Notes under the pieces: model-generated | Database searches by the model: none | Told to the model about the DNA's origin: nothing | The model's input: the letters and a program-made list of their open reading frames with translations, nothing else | From: Rhizorhapis suberifaciens | GTDB taxonomy: Bacteria; Pseudomonadota; Alphaproteobacteria; Sphingomonadales; Sphingomonadaceae | Length of the DNA stretch: 64,000 nucleotides | Direction of reading: 5' to 3' | Assembly: GCF_014200045.1 (NCBI RefSeq) | Contig: NZ_JACHOV010000006.1 | Location: 62,001 to 126,000 of the forward strand | In this document: in pieces, positions 40,128-50,186 of the stretch | Layout of the letters: each line of letters starts with the position of its first letter | Position numbering within the stretch: position 1 is the first letter of the stretch | Program-made: the position numbers and the translations under genes

Positions 40128-41441
40128 ATGACCACCATCGCACCCCTTTCCGACAAGGACCGCATCTTCACCAACGTCTATGGCTTCCAGCCATGGAATA
40201 TCGACGCCGCCATGAAGCGGGGCGATTGGGACAATACGAAGAAGCTGCTTGAAAACACGCCCGAAGAGATCATTGAGATCATGAAGGCGTCCGGCCTGCG
40301 CGGTCGGGGCGGGGCGGGCTTCCCGACCGGCCTTAAATGGTCGTTCATGCCGAAGGAAAGCAAGGACGGCCGCCCAAGCTTCCTTGTTATCAACGCTGAC
40401 GAATCCGAGCCCGGCAGCTGCAAGGACCGCGAAATCATCCGCCACGATCCGCATAAGCTGATCGAAGGCGCGCTGGTCGCGGGCTATGCGATGCGCGCGC
40501 GCGCCGCGTACATCTACATTCGCGGTGAGTTCATTCGTGAGGCCGAAACCCTTTTTGCTGCCGTCAAGGAAGCCTATACGAAGGGTTTCATCGGCAAGAA
40601 CGCCTGCGGTTCGGGCTATGATTTCGATGTCTTCGTCCACAGGGGCGCGGGCGCCTATATCTGCGGCGAGGAAACCGCGCAGATCGAAAGCCTGGAGGGC
40701 AAGAAGGGCCAACCGCGCCTGAAGCCCCCGTTCCCGGCGGGCGCGGGCCTTTATGGCTGCCCCACCACGGTCAACAATGTCGAAAGTATCGCGGTCGCAC
40801 CCACCATATTGCGGCGCGGCGCGGCCTGGTTCTCAAGCTTCGGGCGGGAGAATAACAAGGGCACCAAGCTCTTCCAGATCAGCGGGCATGTGGTGAAGCC
40901 CTGCGTCGTCGAAGAGACCATGAGCATTTCCTTCCGCGAGTTGATCGACCGCCATGCGGGCGGCATTCGCGGCGGCTGGGACAATCTGCTCGCGGTCATT
41001 CCCGGCGGCTCCTCGGTCCCGCTGGTTCCGGCCAAGCAGATCATGGACGCGCCGATGGACTTCGATGGCCTCAAGGAGCTGGGCTCCGGTCTTGGCACCG
41101 CCGCCGTCATCGTCATGGACAAGTCCACCGACATCGTCCGCGCCATTTCGCGCCTCAGCTATTTCTACAAGCATGAAAGCTGCGGCCAATGCACCCCCTG
41201 CCGCGAGGGCACGGGCTGGATGTGGCGCGTCATGGAGCGCCTGCGCACCGGCGAGGCCGACATCAGCGAGATCGACACACTCTACGAAGTCACCAAGCAG
41301 GTCGAAGGCCACACCATCTGCGCCCTGGGCGACGCCGCCGCCTGGCCGATCCAGGGCCTCATCCGCCATTTCCGCCCGGAAATCGAGCGGCGCATCACCG
41401 AGAACAAGGGCAGCGCCCCGATGATGGAGGCTGCGGAGTAA
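40128..41441 (+). CDS. nuoF: NADH-quinone oxidoreductase subunit F
   Basis: A 437-residue 51-kDa-type subunit that binds NADH and FMN and carries cluster N3. NADH/FMN site: [25 protein letters not shown] and ICGEET; cluster Cys: [12 protein letters not shown] plus a later Cys in HTICALGD. The usual ETALLESLEG stretch reads [10 protein letters not shown] here, a small change near the flavin site. ATG 40128 follows a GGGAG-containing sequence from the end of the palindromic repeat. Confidence 0.97.
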   Translation: MTTIAPLSDKDRIFTNVYGFQPWNIDAAMKRGDWDNTKKLLENTPEEIIEIMKASGLRGRGGAGFPTGLKWSFMPKESKDGRPSFLVINADESEPGSCKDREIIRHDPHKLIEGALVAGYAMRARAAYIYIRGEFIREAETLFAAVKEAYTKGFIGKNACGSGYDFDVFVHRGAGAYICGEETAQIESLEGKKGQPRLKPPFPAGAGLYGCPTTVNNVESIAVAPTILRRGAAWFSSFGRENNKGTKLFQISGHVVKPCVVEETMSISFRELIDRHAGGIRGGWDNLLAVIPGGSSVPLVPAKQIMDAPMDFDGLKELGSGLGTAAVIVMDKSTDIVRAISRLSYFYKHESCGQCTPCREGTGWMWRVMERLRTGEADISEIDTLYEVTKQVEGHTICALGDAAAWPIQGLIRHFRPEIERRITENKGSAPMMEAAE

Positions 41442-41443
41442 TC

Positions 41444-43459
41444 ATGCCTAAACTAACCGTCGACGGCGTAGAGATCGAAGTCCCCGCGGGCGCAACCGTG
41501 CTTCAGGCATGCGAACTGGCGGGGAAGGAAATTCCGCGCTTCTGCTATCATGAGCGCCTCAGCATCGCGGGCAATTGCCGCATGTGCCTGGTCGAGGTGA
41601 AGCCCGGACCGCCCAAACCGCAGGCGTCTTGCGCGCTGCCCGCCGCGGAGGGGCAGGAAATCCGCACCGACAGCCCGATGGTGAAAAAGGCGCGCGAAGG
41701 GGTGATGGAGTTCCTGCTCATCAACCACCCGCTCGACTGTCCGATCTGCGATCAGGGCGGCGAATGCGACTTGCAGGATCAGGCGGTGGCCTATGGCAAG
41801 GGCTATAGCCGCTATGACGAGAACAAGCGGGCCGTCACCGACAAATATATGGGTCCGATTGTCAAGACGATCATGACCCGTTGTATCCAGTGCACCCGCT
41901 GCGTCCGCTTTGCCGAGGAAGTGGCTGGCGTTGAGGAAATCGGCGCGCTTTATCGCGGCGAGAATATGCAGATCACCAGTTATCTGGAACATGCGCTGAC
42001 CAGCGAGCTGTCCGGCAATGTCGTCGATCTTTGCCCGGTTGGCGCGCTGACCAGCAAGCCCTATGCCTTCGAGGCGCGGCCCTGGGAACTGAAGAAAACA
42101 CTCGCCATCGACGTGATGGACGCGGTCGGCACCAATATCCGCATCGACAGCCGGGGCCGTCAGGTGCTCCGCGCGCTGCCACGCATCAACGAGGATGTGA
42201 ACGAGGAATGGGCGTCGGACAAGACGCGCCACGCTGTTGATGGCCTCGTCCGCCGCCGCCTTGACAGGCCTTATGTCCGCAAGGGCGGGAAGCTGGTCGA
42301 AGCCACCTGGGACGACGCGTTCACCGCTATTGCCAAAGCCGCCAAAAATGCCGGGAACAGTGTGGCGGCCGTAGCCGGGGACCTGCTCGACTGCGAAACC
42401 ATGTTCGCCGCGCGTGAACTGGTGAAGGGCTGCGGCGGCACGATGTTCGAAGGGCGTCAAACCGGCCTTGCCTATGACGTGTCGAACCTTGCCGCGGTCA
42501 ATTTCAACACGACCATCGCGGGCATCGAAACGGCGGACGTCATCCTGCTCGTCGGCACCAACCTCCGTTGGGAAGCGCCGCTGGTCAACACCCGCGTCCG
42601 CAAGGCGATCCGCAAGGGCGGGGCGAAGGTCTATGCCATCGGGCCCGAAACCGACCTTACTTACCCAGTCGAATGGCTGGGCAACGACGCTGGCCTGCTC
42701 ACGAAATTGCCCAAGGCGGTGGCTGATGCGTTGAAAAATGCGCAGCGCCCCGCGATGATCCTGGGCGGCGGCACGCTGGCCAAGGATGGCGTGCACGGTG
42801 CGGCTCTCGCGCTGGCCGACATGCTCGGCTTGATCAAGGATGGCTGGAACGGCTTCAATGTCCTGCATTTCGTCGCCGCACGCATGGGCGGGCTGATGCT
42901 CGGCTATGCGATGGACGGCGGGATAAAGGCGATGGCGGCGGCCAAGCCCAAGCTGCTATTTTCGCTCGGTGCAGACGAGGCCGATTATTCGGCGTTCCCC
43001 GAAAGTTTCAAGGTCCATATCGGCCATCATGGGGATAAGGGCGCACATGCGGCCGATGTCGTCCTGCCCGGTGCGGCCTATACTGAAAAAGCCGGCACGT
43101 ACGTCAATCTGGAAGGCCGGGTCCAGCGCGGCGACAAGGCGGTGTTCGCCCCCGGCGACGCGCGCGAGGACTGGACGATCCTGCGCGCGCTTTCGGAAAA
43201 GCTGGGCCGCACGCTGCCTTTCGACAGCTTCGAGCAGCTGCGCGCGAAGATGGTCGAGGCGGTTCCCGCGCTGGGAGTCGAAGGGCTTGCCACTTATGAA
43301 TGGGCGCCGCCCAAGCTGTCCCTCAAGCCCGAGGGCGAGTTCGCCTACCCGATCAAGGACTTTTACCTGACCAACAGCATCTGCCGCGCCAGCCCGACCA
43401 TGCAGCGCTGCTCGGCTGAGCTGCTGCATGGCGAAGAATTTGCGGAGGCGGCGGAGTGA
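41444..43459 (+). CDS. nuoG: NADH-quinone oxidoreductase subunit G
   Basis: A 671-residue iron-sulfur subunit of the peripheral arm. The N-terminal 2Fe-2S domain has FCYHERLSIAGNCRMC, then HPLDCPICDQGGECDLQD (short CPICDQGGECDLQD) and CIQCTRCVRF for 4Fe-4S clusters, and VDLCPVGALTSKPY. The long C-terminal part is a molybdopterin-oxidoreductase-like domain without visible cofactor ligands. ATG 41444 starts two bases after the nuoF stop and matches the family (MPKLTVDGVEIEV). Confidence 0.97.
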   Translation: MPKLTVDGVEIEVPAGATVLQACELAGKEIPRFCYHERLSIAGNCRMCLVEVKPGPPKPQASCALPAAEGQEIRTDSPMVKKAREGVMEFLLINHPLDCPICDQGGECDLQDQAVAYGKGYSRYDENKRAVTDKYMGPIVKTIMTRCIQCTRCVRFAEEVAGVEEIGALYRGENMQITSYLEHALTSELSGNVVDLCPVGALTSKPYAFEARPWELKKTLAIDVMDAVGTNIRIDSRGRQVLRALPRINEDVNEEWASDKTRHAVDGLVRRRLDRPYVRKGGKLVEATWDDAFTAIAKAAKNAGNSVAAVAGDLLDCETMFAARELVKGCGGTMFEGRQTGLAYDVSNLAAVNFNTTIAGIETADVILLVGTNLRWEAPLVNTRVRKAIRKGGAKVYAIGPETDLTYPVEWLGNDAGLLTKLPKAVADALKNAQRPAMILGGGTLAKDGVHGAALALADMLGLIKDGWNGFNVLHFVAARMGGLMLGYAMDGGIKAMAAAKPKLLFSLGADEADYSAFPESFKVHIGHHGDKGAHAADVVLPGAAYTEKAGTYVNLEGRVQRGDKAVFAPGDAREDWTILRALSEKLGRTLPFDSFEQLRAKMVEAVPALGVEGLATYEWAPPKLSLKPEGEFAYPIKDFYLTNSICRASPTMQRCSAELLHGEEFAEAAE

Positions 43460-43474
43460 TGGGGACCTACGCAA

Positions 43475-43609
43475 TCCTCCCCGGAAGGGGGAGGGGGACC
43501 GCACGGAGTGCGGTGGAGGGGGCTCGTGCCCTGACGCAAGGCTGCATCCGGAGGATAACCCCCTCCGTCAGCCGCTGCGCGGCCGCCACCTCCCCACAAG
43601 CGGGGAGGA
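43475..43609. repeat. Paired-arm palindromic repeat between nuoG and nuoH
   Basis: The left arm runs TCCTCCCC...GGGGGAGGGGGACC, then the small palindrome CCGCAC-GGA-GTGCGG, then TGGAGGGGGCTCG; the right arm starts CCCCCTCC and ends CCTCCCC-ACAAGC-GGGGAGGA (to 43609). The arms resemble those around the DUF559 gene and inside glyS, with a more diverged right arm. The terminal GGGGAGGA lies where the nuoH ribosome site must be. Confidence 0.88.
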
Positions 43610-43615
43610 TTTGAT

Positions 43616-44659
43616 ATGACCGCTTTCTTCCAATCCCTCGGCCTGCCGTTCGAAGGCGCGTGGCTGATCGCCACCATCGCCGGCATCCTGCTCATCGCCC
43701 TGCCGCTGATGCTGGCGGTCGCGATGATCATCTATGCCGACCGCAAGATCTGGGCGGCGATGGCGCTGCGGCGCGGGCCCAATGTGGTTGGTCCCTTCGG
43801 CCTGCTGCAAAGCTTCGCGGACGGGCTGAAGGTCTTCCTCCAGGAAACCATTATTCCGTCAGCGGCCAATCGTGGTCTGTTCCTGATCGCGCCGATCATC
43901 ACCTTCACCGTCGCATTGATGGCCTGGGCGGTGGTGCCGTTCGACGTGGGCGTGGTGCTAGCCGACATCAATGTGGGCCTGCTCTACATCCTCGCGATCA
44001 GTTCGCTGGGCGTTTACGGCGTCGTCATCGCGGGCTGGGCGTCCAACTCCAAATATCCCTTCTATTCGGCGATGCGCGCCTCCGCGCAGATGATCAGCTA
44101 CGAAGTCTCCATCGGTTTCGTGCTCATCTCGGTCGTTCTCTGGGCGGGGTCGTTCAATCTTTCGACGATCGTTGAAAGCCAGAAGGGGCTGTACGGTTTC
44201 ATCAACGGCAACGGCTTCAACCCCCTGCTCTTCCCGATGGCGGTAGTGTTCCTGATCTCCGCCATGGCCGAAACCGCGCGCGCGCCCTTCGACCTGACCG
44301 AAGCGGAAAGCGAACTGGTCGCGGGCTATCAGACCGAATACAGCTCCATGGCCTTCGCGCTCTATTGGCTCGGCGAATATGCAAACGTGATCCTGATGTG
44401 CGCATTGAACGCCATCCTGTTCTGGGGCGGATATCTGCCGCCCTTCGACTGGGCGCCGCTTTATGCCGTTCCGGGCATCATCTGGCTCTTCGCCAAGATC
44501 CTGTTCTTCTTCTTCGTCTTCTCCTGGGTGAAGGCGACCGTGCCCCGCTACCGCTATGACCAGCTCATGCGCCTTGGCTGGAAAATCTTCCTGCCGCTGT
44601 CGCTCTTCTGGGTGTTCCTGGTCTCAGGCTTCCTCATGCTGACGAGGTATGGGGGCTAA
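43616..44659 (+). CDS. nuoH: NADH-quinone oxidoreductase subunit H
   Basis: A 347-residue membrane subunit joining the two arms of complex I and lining the quinone cavity. About eight membrane segments; motifs include [41 protein letters not shown], the acidic loop [26 protein letters not shown] (short [12 protein letters not shown]) and [19 protein letters not shown]. The ribosome site GGAGG (43604-43608) is supplied by the right end of the palindromic repeat, seven bases before ATG. The unknown gene after it begins one base past its stop. Confidence 0.97.
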   Translation: MTAFFQSLGLPFEGAWLIATIAGILLIALPLMLAVAMIIYADRKIWAAMALRRGPNVVGPFGLLQSFADGLKVFLQETIIPSAANRGLFLIAPIITFTVALMAWAVVPFDVGVVLADINVGLLYILAISSLGVYGVVIAGWASNSKYPFYSAMRASAQMISYEVSIGFVLISVVLWAGSFNLSTIVESQKGLYGFINGNGFNPLLFPMAVVFLISAMAETARAPFDLTEAESELVAGYQTEYSSMAFALYWLGEYANVILMCALNAILFWGGYLPPFDWAPLYAVPGIIWLFAKILFFFFVFSWVKATVPRYRYDQLMRLGWKIFLPLSLFWVFLVSGFLMLTRYGG

Positions 44660-44660
44660 A

Positions 44661-45167
44661 ATGGATCGTCGCGCGCTTATAATCTTGATGCTGGCGCTCA
44701 TACCCCAGCCCGTTGCCGCTGCGGTGCTGGAAAAGGCTGACCAGGGCTTCAATTGCAGCTTTCAAATTGGCTTGGCGAGTGCAGAAAAGCTGACATTGTG
44801 GTATGGGCAGATGGGTAAGACCAATGCTAAAACGCCGCAAATTGTCGACGCGAGCAAACTTTTTGTTCGCGGTGGTATGACCCAAGGCAACCGGATGACA
44901 TTTTGGGTGTCGGACGAATGGCCCGAAAAGTTCACTGTGAATTACTTTGAACCTGACAGAAAAGGCGGCATTCCATCCGCTTTGTTGAGCATCTTTAGTC
45001 GATCTAATGATGGCAAGCTCTTTCTTGCTGACATAAGTCATTTTGATCCCAAGGACGATAGCAGCTCGCAGGACGGGAAGATCACCCCAGTTAGGACTTA
45101 TCGCGGTCTCTGCGAGGTAACGCTCGACGTAACGTTTTCCGCTTTCACGAATGGTGCGCAAAAATGA
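44661..45167 (+). CDS. Unknown exported protein inside the nuo operon
   Basis: A 168-residue protein with a clear signal peptide: MDRR, a hydrophobic stretch [16 protein letters not shown], and a likely cleavage after AAA near residue 20. The mature part has no membrane segment or known motif, with two Cys (CSF near 32 and GLCEV near 150) that might form a disulfide. It sits between nuoH and nuoI, where complex I operons normally have no gene; its stop overlaps the nuoI start as ATGA. Base composition is lower in GC than its neighbours, which suggests later acquisition. Function unknown; a complex I link is not shown. Confidence 0.8.
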   Translation: MDRRALIILMLALIPQPVAAAVLEKADQGFNCSFQIGLASAEKLTLWYGQMGKTNAKTPQIVDASKLFVRGGMTQGNRMTFWVSDEWPEKFTVNYFEPDRKGGIPSALLSIFSRSNDGKLFLADISHFDPKDDSSSQDGKITPVRTYRGLCEVTLDVTFSAFTNGAQK

Positions 45168-45646
45168 TCGCCCACTACATCAAATCCTTCACCCTCTGGG
45201 AGTTCGTGAAGGCCCATTGGCTGACCTTGAAATATTTCTTCAAGCCAAAGGCCACGATCAACTACCCGTTCGAGAAGAACCCGATTTCGCCGCGTTTCCG
45301 GGGCGAGCATGCGCTGCGCCGCTATCCCAATGGCGAGGAACGCTGCATCGCGTGCAAGCTGTGCGAGGCGATCTGTCCGGCGCAGGCGATCACCATCGAG
45401 GCCGAACCGCGCGCCGACGGCTCCCGCCGCACGACGCGATACGATATCGACATGACCAAGTGCATCTATTGCGGTTTTTGCCAGGAGGCTTGCCCCGTGG
45501 ATGCCGTCGTCGAAGGCCCGAATTTCGAATTTTCGACCGAAACACGGGAAGAGCTGATCTACGACAAGGCCAAGCTCCTTGAAAATGGCGACCGGTGGGA
45601 GCGGGCGATTGCCGCGAACCTTGCCGCAGACGCGCCCTACCGTTAA
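45164..45646 (+). CDS. nuoI: NADH-quinone oxidoreductase subunit I
   Basis: A 160-residue ferredoxin-like subunit with clusters N6a and N6b. Two CxxCxxCxxxCP motifs are [12 protein letters not shown] and [12 protein letters not shown]. The N-terminal amphipathic stretch ([18 protein letters not shown]) contacts the membrane. The start overlaps the unknown exported-protein gene. The 32 bases to nuoJ include a GGGGGAA ribosome site. Confidence 0.97.
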   Translation: MIAHYIKSFTLWEFVKAHWLTLKYFFKPKATINYPFEKNPISPRFRGEHALRRYPNGEERCIACKLCEAICPAQAITIEAEPRADGSRRTTRYDIDMTKCIYCGFCQEACPVDAVVEGPNFEFSTETREELIYDKAKLLENGDRWERAIAANLAADAPYR

Positions 45647-45678
45647 GCGCAGGCCCACCTGAAGGGGGAAGACCAAAA

Positions 45679-46290
45679 GTGATTCACGTCCTGGCCTTTT
45701 ATCTGTTCGCCGCGCTGGTCATCGCCAGCGGCGCGCTGACGATATTCGCGCGCAATCCGGTGCACAGCGTGCTCTGGCTGATCATGGCCTTCTTCAATGC
45801 GGCGGGCCTGATGGTGCTGTTGCAGGCAGAGTTCATCGCCATGCTGCTGGTCATTGTCTATGTGGGCGCGGTCGCGGTGCTGTTCCTGTTCGTTGTCATG
45901 ATGCTCGACATCGACTTTGCGGAGTTGCGCGCCGGTTTCGTGGAATATCTGCCCTTCGGCGCGATGATCGCGACGGTTCTGGCGGCGGAAATCGTCTTAG
46001 GCATCGGTGCGTGGAAAGCGGGTAAGGTCGAGTTGGGCCAGCGTGTTGCTCCGGTCGCTGCGGCCAAGCCGAATATCGAGGCCATCGGCGAACTGCTCTA
46101 TACCCGCTACATCTTCCTCTTCGAAGCAGCCGGCATCATCCTGCTGGTCGCGATGATCGGCGCGATTGTCCTCACCCACCGCGCGCGTGGTGGCGTACGG
46201 GCGCAGAATGTCAGCAAGCAGAACCGTCGGCGGCCGGAAGAGGCCATCCGCACCGTCAATCAGCCGGTTGGGCAGGGGGTGGAGCTGTGA
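45679..46290 (+). CDS. nuoJ: NADH-quinone oxidoreductase subunit J
   Basis: A 203-residue antiporter-side membrane subunit with five membrane segments; the third has the pi-bulge region typical of the family ([22 protein letters not shown]; short [17 protein letters not shown]). The start is GTG 45679 (IHVLAFYLF after it), with AGGGGGAA upstream; the open frame to 45595 overlaps nuoI and does not match. The stop overlaps nuoK as GTGA. Confidence 0.95.
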   Translation: MIHVLAFYLFAALVIASGALTIFARNPVHSVLWLIMAFFNAAGLMVLLQAEFIAMLLVIVYVGAVAVLFLFVVMMLDIDFAELRAGFVEYLPFGAMIATVLAAEIVLGIGAWKAGKVELGQRVAPVAAAKPNIEAIGELLYTRYIFLFEAAGIILLVAMIGAIVLTHRARGGVRAQNVSKQNRRRPEEAIRTVNQPVGQGVEL

Positions 46291-46592
46291 TCGGTATCCA
46301 GCATTATCTGGTGGTCAGCGCGATCCTGTTCGTGCTTGGCGTTCTGGGCATTTTCATCAATCGCAAGAACGTCATCATCATCCTGATGGCGATCGAGCTG
46401 ATCCTGCTCGCGGTGAACATCAATTTCGTCGCGTTCAGCGCCTATCTGGGTGATCTGGTGGGTCAGGTCTTCTCCATGTTCGTCCTCACCGTCGCGGCGG
46501 GCGAGGCGGCCATTGGGCTCGCGATCCTGGTCATCTATTTCCGTGGCCGCGGCACCATCGCCGTCGACGATGTCAACCGGATGAAGGGCTGA
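46287..46592 (+). CDS. nuoK: NADH-quinone oxidoreductase subunit K
   Basis: A 101-residue membrane subunit with three membrane segments. Two conserved intramembrane Glu are in [17 protein letters not shown] and [14 protein letters not shown], as expected for proton transfer. It starts with GTG overlapping the nuoJ stop. Length is normal. Confidence 0.97.
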   Translation: MIGIQHYLVVSAILFVLGVLGIFINRKNVIIILMAIELILLAVNINFVAFSAYLGDLVGQVFSMFVLTVAAGEAAIGLAILVIYFRGRGTIAVDDVNRMKG

Positions 46593-46600
46593 GCTTTGTC

Positions 46601-48631
46601 ATGAATATCCAGCTTATTGTCTTTCTCCCTTTGTTGGCGGCTGCGATTGCGGGGCTGGGTAACAAGGCTATTGGCGCTCTGCCCGCCAAGATCATCACCA
46701 CTGCCGGGCTGTTCATCTCCTGCGCATTGAGCTGGCCGATCTTCCTTGCTTTTCTAGGCGGTGAAGCGGAAGCCTATGTGCAGCCGGTGCTCACCTTCCT
46801 GCGCTCCGGCAACCTCAACGTCGATTGGGCGCTGCGCGTCGATACGCTGACCGCCGTCATGCTGGTCGTGGTCACTACGGTGTCCGCGCTCGTCCACCTT
46901 TATAGCTGGGGCTATATGGAAGAGGACCCGGATCAGCCGCGCTTCTTCGCCTATCTGTCGCTATTCACCTTCGCCATGCTGATGCTGGTGACGGCGGACA
47001 ATCTCATCCAGATGTTCTTTGGATGGGAAGGCGTCGGCCTTGCCTCGTATCTGCTGATCGGTTTCTGGTTCAAGAAGCCAAGTGCCAATGCGGCCGCGAT
47101 CAAGGCATTTGTCGTCAACCGCGTTGGCGATCTTGGCTTCATGCTTGGCATTTTCGGCACCTTCCTGGTTTTCGGTTCGGTTTCCATCCCTGAAATCCTG
47201 GAGGCCGCACCCGCGATGGCAGGGTCAACGATCAGCTTCCTTGGCACCAGCTGGGACACGATGACGATCCTTTGCCTGCTGCTGTTCATCGGCGCGATGG
47301 GCAAGTCGGCGCAGCTTGGCCTCCACACCTGGTTGCCGGACGCGATGGAAGGCCCGACCCCTGTGTCCGCGCTTATCCACGCCGCCACGATGGTGACCGC
47401 GGGCGTGTTCATGGTGTGCCGCCTTTCACCGATGTTCGAAACCAGCGATGTAGCGCTTGGGTTCGTTACCTTCATCGGCGCCGCCACCTGCCTGTTCGCC
47501 GCCACGGTCGGCACCTGCCAGAACGACATCAAGCGGGTCATCGCCTATTCGACATGTTCGCAGCTGGGCTACATGTTCTTTGCTGCGGGCGTGGGCGCTT
47601 ATGGCGCTGCGATGTTCCACCTTTTCACGCACGCCTTCTTCAAGGCGCTGCTGTTCCTTGGTGCGGGCTCCGTCATCCATGCCATGCACCATGAGCAGGA
47701 CATGCGCTATTATGGTGCCCTGCGAAAAGAGATCCCGCTCACCTTCTGGGCGATGATGGCAGGCACGCTTGCAATCACCGGCGTGGGCATCCTCAATGTC
47801 TTCGGCTTTGCGGGCTTCTATTCGAAAGACGCCATTCTTGAGGCCGCCTTTGCGTCTGGCAGTGGAGAAGGGGCATTTTATGTCGGCGCGTTTGCCGCGC
47901 TCCTCACCAGCTTCTACAGCTGGCGTTTGATCTTCCTCACCTTTTTCGGTAAGGCGCGCTGGGCCGCTTCGGAACATATCCAGCACGCCGTTCATGGTCA
48001 TCATGAAGACCCTTCGGAAGAAGCGCCCGCACACGAGCATGACGATCATGCCGTTCCCACAGGCACAGCAGGTTATCATCCGCATGAAAGCCCGTTGTCC
48101 ATGCTGATCCCTCTGGGTGTCCTGGCGCTGGGTGCGGTATTCGCGGGCTTCATCTTCCATCACCAATTTGTCGATGCCGAACATGGAGTAGAATTCTGGA
48201 AGGGCAGCATCGCCTTCGACACGCACCTGATGCACGCCATGCATGAAGTGCCGCTCTGGGTGAAGCTCACCCCCGCTGCCGTCATGCTGATCGGCCTCTT
48301 CATCGCTTATATGGCCTATATGCGACCGACTGGCTGGCCCGAACGGTTTACCAGCCAATTCCGGGTGCTGTACCAATTCCTGCTCAACAAATGGTACTTC
48401 GATCAGATTTACGATGTTCTCTTCGTAAAGCCCGCCTTCATTATCGGCCGCCTCCTCTGGAAGGGTGGTGATGAAGGAACGATCGACCGCTTCGGACCCA
48501 ATGGCGCGGCAGCGCTGGTGGTTGCGGGCGGCCAGGTCACGCGCCGCATGCAGTCCGGCTATCTTTATACCTATGCTCTGGTGATGCTCATCGGCCTCTC
48601 AGCGGCAGTAACCTGGGCGATGGTGCGCTGA
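46601..48631 (+). CDS. nuoL: NADH-quinone oxidoreductase subunit L
   Basis: A 676-residue antiporter-like subunit at the distal end of the membrane arm, with about sixteen membrane segments and the long lateral helix near the C terminus. Motifs include [56 protein letters not shown] (short [20 protein letters not shown]) and [25 protein letters not shown] His-rich cytoplasmic or periplasmic loop near residues 460-490 ([17 protein letters not shown]) is a variable insert. nuoM starts two bases after its stop. Confidence 0.97.
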   Translation: MNIQLIVFLPLLAAAIAGLGNKAIGALPAKIITTAGLFISCALSWPIFLAFLGGEAEAYVQPVLTFLRSGNLNVDWALRVDTLTAVMLVVVTTVSALVHLYSWGYMEEDPDQPRFFAYLSLFTFAMLMLVTADNLIQMFFGWEGVGLASYLLIGFWFKKPSANAAAIKAFVVNRVGDLGFMLGIFGTFLVFGSVSIPEILEAAPAMAGSTISFLGTSWDTMTILCLLLFIGAMGKSAQLGLHTWLPDAMEGPTPVSALIHAATMVTAGVFMVCRLSPMFETSDVALGFVTFIGAATCLFAATVGTCQNDIKRVIAYSTCSQLGYMFFAAGVGAYGAAMFHLFTHAFFKALLFLGAGSVIHAMHHEQDMRYYGALRKEIPLTFWAMMAGTLAITGVGILNVFGFAGFYSKDAILEAAFASGSGEGAFYVGAFAALLTSFYSWRLIFLTFFGKARWAASEHIQHAVHGHHEDPSEEAPAHEHDDHAVPTGTAGYHPHESPLSMLIPLGVLALGAVFAGFIFHHQFVDAEHGVEFWKGSIAFDTHLMHAMHEVPLWVKLTPAAVMLIGLFIAYMAYMRPTGWPERFTSQFRVLYQFLLNKWYFDQIYDVLFVKPAFIIGRLLWKGGDEGTIDRFGPNGAAALVVAGGQVTRRMQSGYLYTYALVMLIGLSAAVTWAMVR

Positions 48632-48632
48632 T

Positions 48633-50186
48633 ATGAACCAGCTCGACTTCCCGATTCTTTCGTTGATGCTGGCGGTGCCCATGGCCGCCGCCTTCGCCTG
48701 CCTTTATCTTGAGGCAAAGGCCGCCCGGCAGGTCGCCCTGCTCGCAACGCTGATCGACCTGGTTCTAGGCATTGTCCTCTGGATGAGCTTCGACACCGGC
48801 GTAGATGCCCCGCAATGGCAGTTCACCGAATATGCTCCCATCTTCGGTCGCTTCGCCTGGGCCATGGGAATTGACGGCATTTCGCTAATGCTGATCATGC
48901 TCACGCTTTTCCTGATGCCCATCTGCATCGGTGCTAGCTGGGTCAGCATCGACAAGCGGGTTGGCGAATATATGGCGGCCTTCCTGTTCATGGAAACGCT
49001 GATGATCGGCGTCTTCACCGCACAGGACATCTTCCTCTTTTACATCTTCTTCGAAGCTGGCCTCATTCCAATGTACCTGATCATCGGCATCTGGGGCGGC
49101 GCGAACCGGATTTACGCCAGCTATAAATTCTTCCTCTACACGCTGCTCGGCTCGGTGTTGATGCTGGTTGCGATGCTGTGGATGGTGCGTGAAGCCGGTA
49201 CGACTTCGATCCCGGTACTGCTGGAATATGATTTCCCGGCCGGTGCTCAAAACTGGCTCTGGCTGGCGTTTTTCGCCAGCTTTGCGGTAAAAATGCCGAT
49301 GTGGCCGGTCCACACATGGTTGCCCGACGCCCACGTTCAGGCGCCGACCGCTGGTTCGGTCATCCTGGCGGGCGTGTTGCTGAAAATGGGCGGCTATGGT
49401 TTTATTCGCTTCTCGCTGCCCATGTTTCCTCAGGCTTCGGCGGATCTCGCCTGGCTGGTGTTCGCGCTTTCGATGGTGGCGGTGGTCTACACCTCGCTCG
49501 TCGCGCTGGTGCAGAACGATATGAAGAAGCTGATCGCCTATTCTTCGGTCGCCCACATGGCGATAGTGACCGCTGGCCTCTTTGCCTTCAATCAGCAGGG
49601 TATTGAAGGCGCGATGATGGTCATGCTTGGCCACGGTCTGGTATCGGGCGCGCTGTTCCTTTGCGTCGGCGTGATCTATGACCGGCTGCATACGCGGGAG
49701 ATCAACCGCTATGGCGGCCTTTCCATCAACATGCCGCGTTATGCCGTGCTGTTCCTGCTCTTCACCATGGCGTCGGTCGGTCTGCCCGGCACCAGCAACT
49801 TTGTAGGCGAACTGCTCTCTCTGGTGGGCGTTTACGAAGCGAGCAGTTGGGTAGCTCTCATCTGCGGAACCGGCGTGATCCTGGGTGCGGCCTATATGCT
49901 CTACCTTTATCGCCGCATCTGCTATGGCGAGCAGGTGAACAAGGATGCCGCTACCATGCCGGATCTTTCTGGACGGGAGCTTTGGCTGTTGGCGCCTATC
50001 GCGGCCGTGGTTCTCTGGATGGGCGTGTATCCCGAATCCTTCCTCGCTCCCATGCGGCAGGACGTGATCACCATTGCTGCCCGAATGGAGCCGGTAAAAC
50101 CGGCAGGCGACGCACACTTTACTCCTGGCGAAGCAAAGGCCGCCGAGCCCCAAACCCACCATGCCGCCGAAGGGGAGGCACATTAA
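48633..50186 (+). CDS. nuoM: NADH-quinone oxidoreductase subunit M
   Basis: A 517-residue antiporter-like subunit with about fourteen membrane segments. Motifs are [21 protein letters not shown] with the conserved Glu, [28 protein letters not shown] (short [17 protein letters not shown]) and [12 protein letters not shown]. The C terminus has a soluble tail rich in Ala, His and Glu. Its stop overlaps the nuoN start by one base (TAATG). Confidence 0.97.
   Translation: MNQLDFPILSLMLAVPMAAAFACLYLEAKAARQVALLATLIDLVLGIVLWMSFDTGVDAPQWQFTEYAPIFGRFAWAMGIDGISLMLIMLTLFLMPICIGASWVSIDKRVGEYMAAFLFMETLMIGVFTAQDIFLFYIFFEAGLIPMYLIIGIWGGANRIYASYKFFLYTLLGSVLMLVAMLWMVREAGTTSIPVLLEYDFPAGAQNWLWLAFFASFAVKMPMWPVHTWLPDAHVQAPTAGSVILAGVLLKMGGYGFIRFSLPMFPQASADLAWLVFALSMVAVVYTSLVALVQNDMKKLIAYSSVAHMAIVTAGLFAFNQQGIEGAMMVMLGHGLVSGALFLCVGVIYDRLHTREINRYGGLSINMPRYAVLFLLFTMASVGLPGTSNFVGELLSLVGVYEASSWVALICGTGVILGAAYMLYLYRRICYGEQVNKDAATMPDLSGRELWLLAPIAAVVLWMGVYPESFLAPMRQDVITIAARMEPVKPAGDAHFTPGEAKAAEPQTHHAAEGEAH

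Noticed and set aside
41453-42868. Minus-strand open frame of 471 codons opposite nuoG
   Set aside because: Antisense to nuoG with shadow-type composition.
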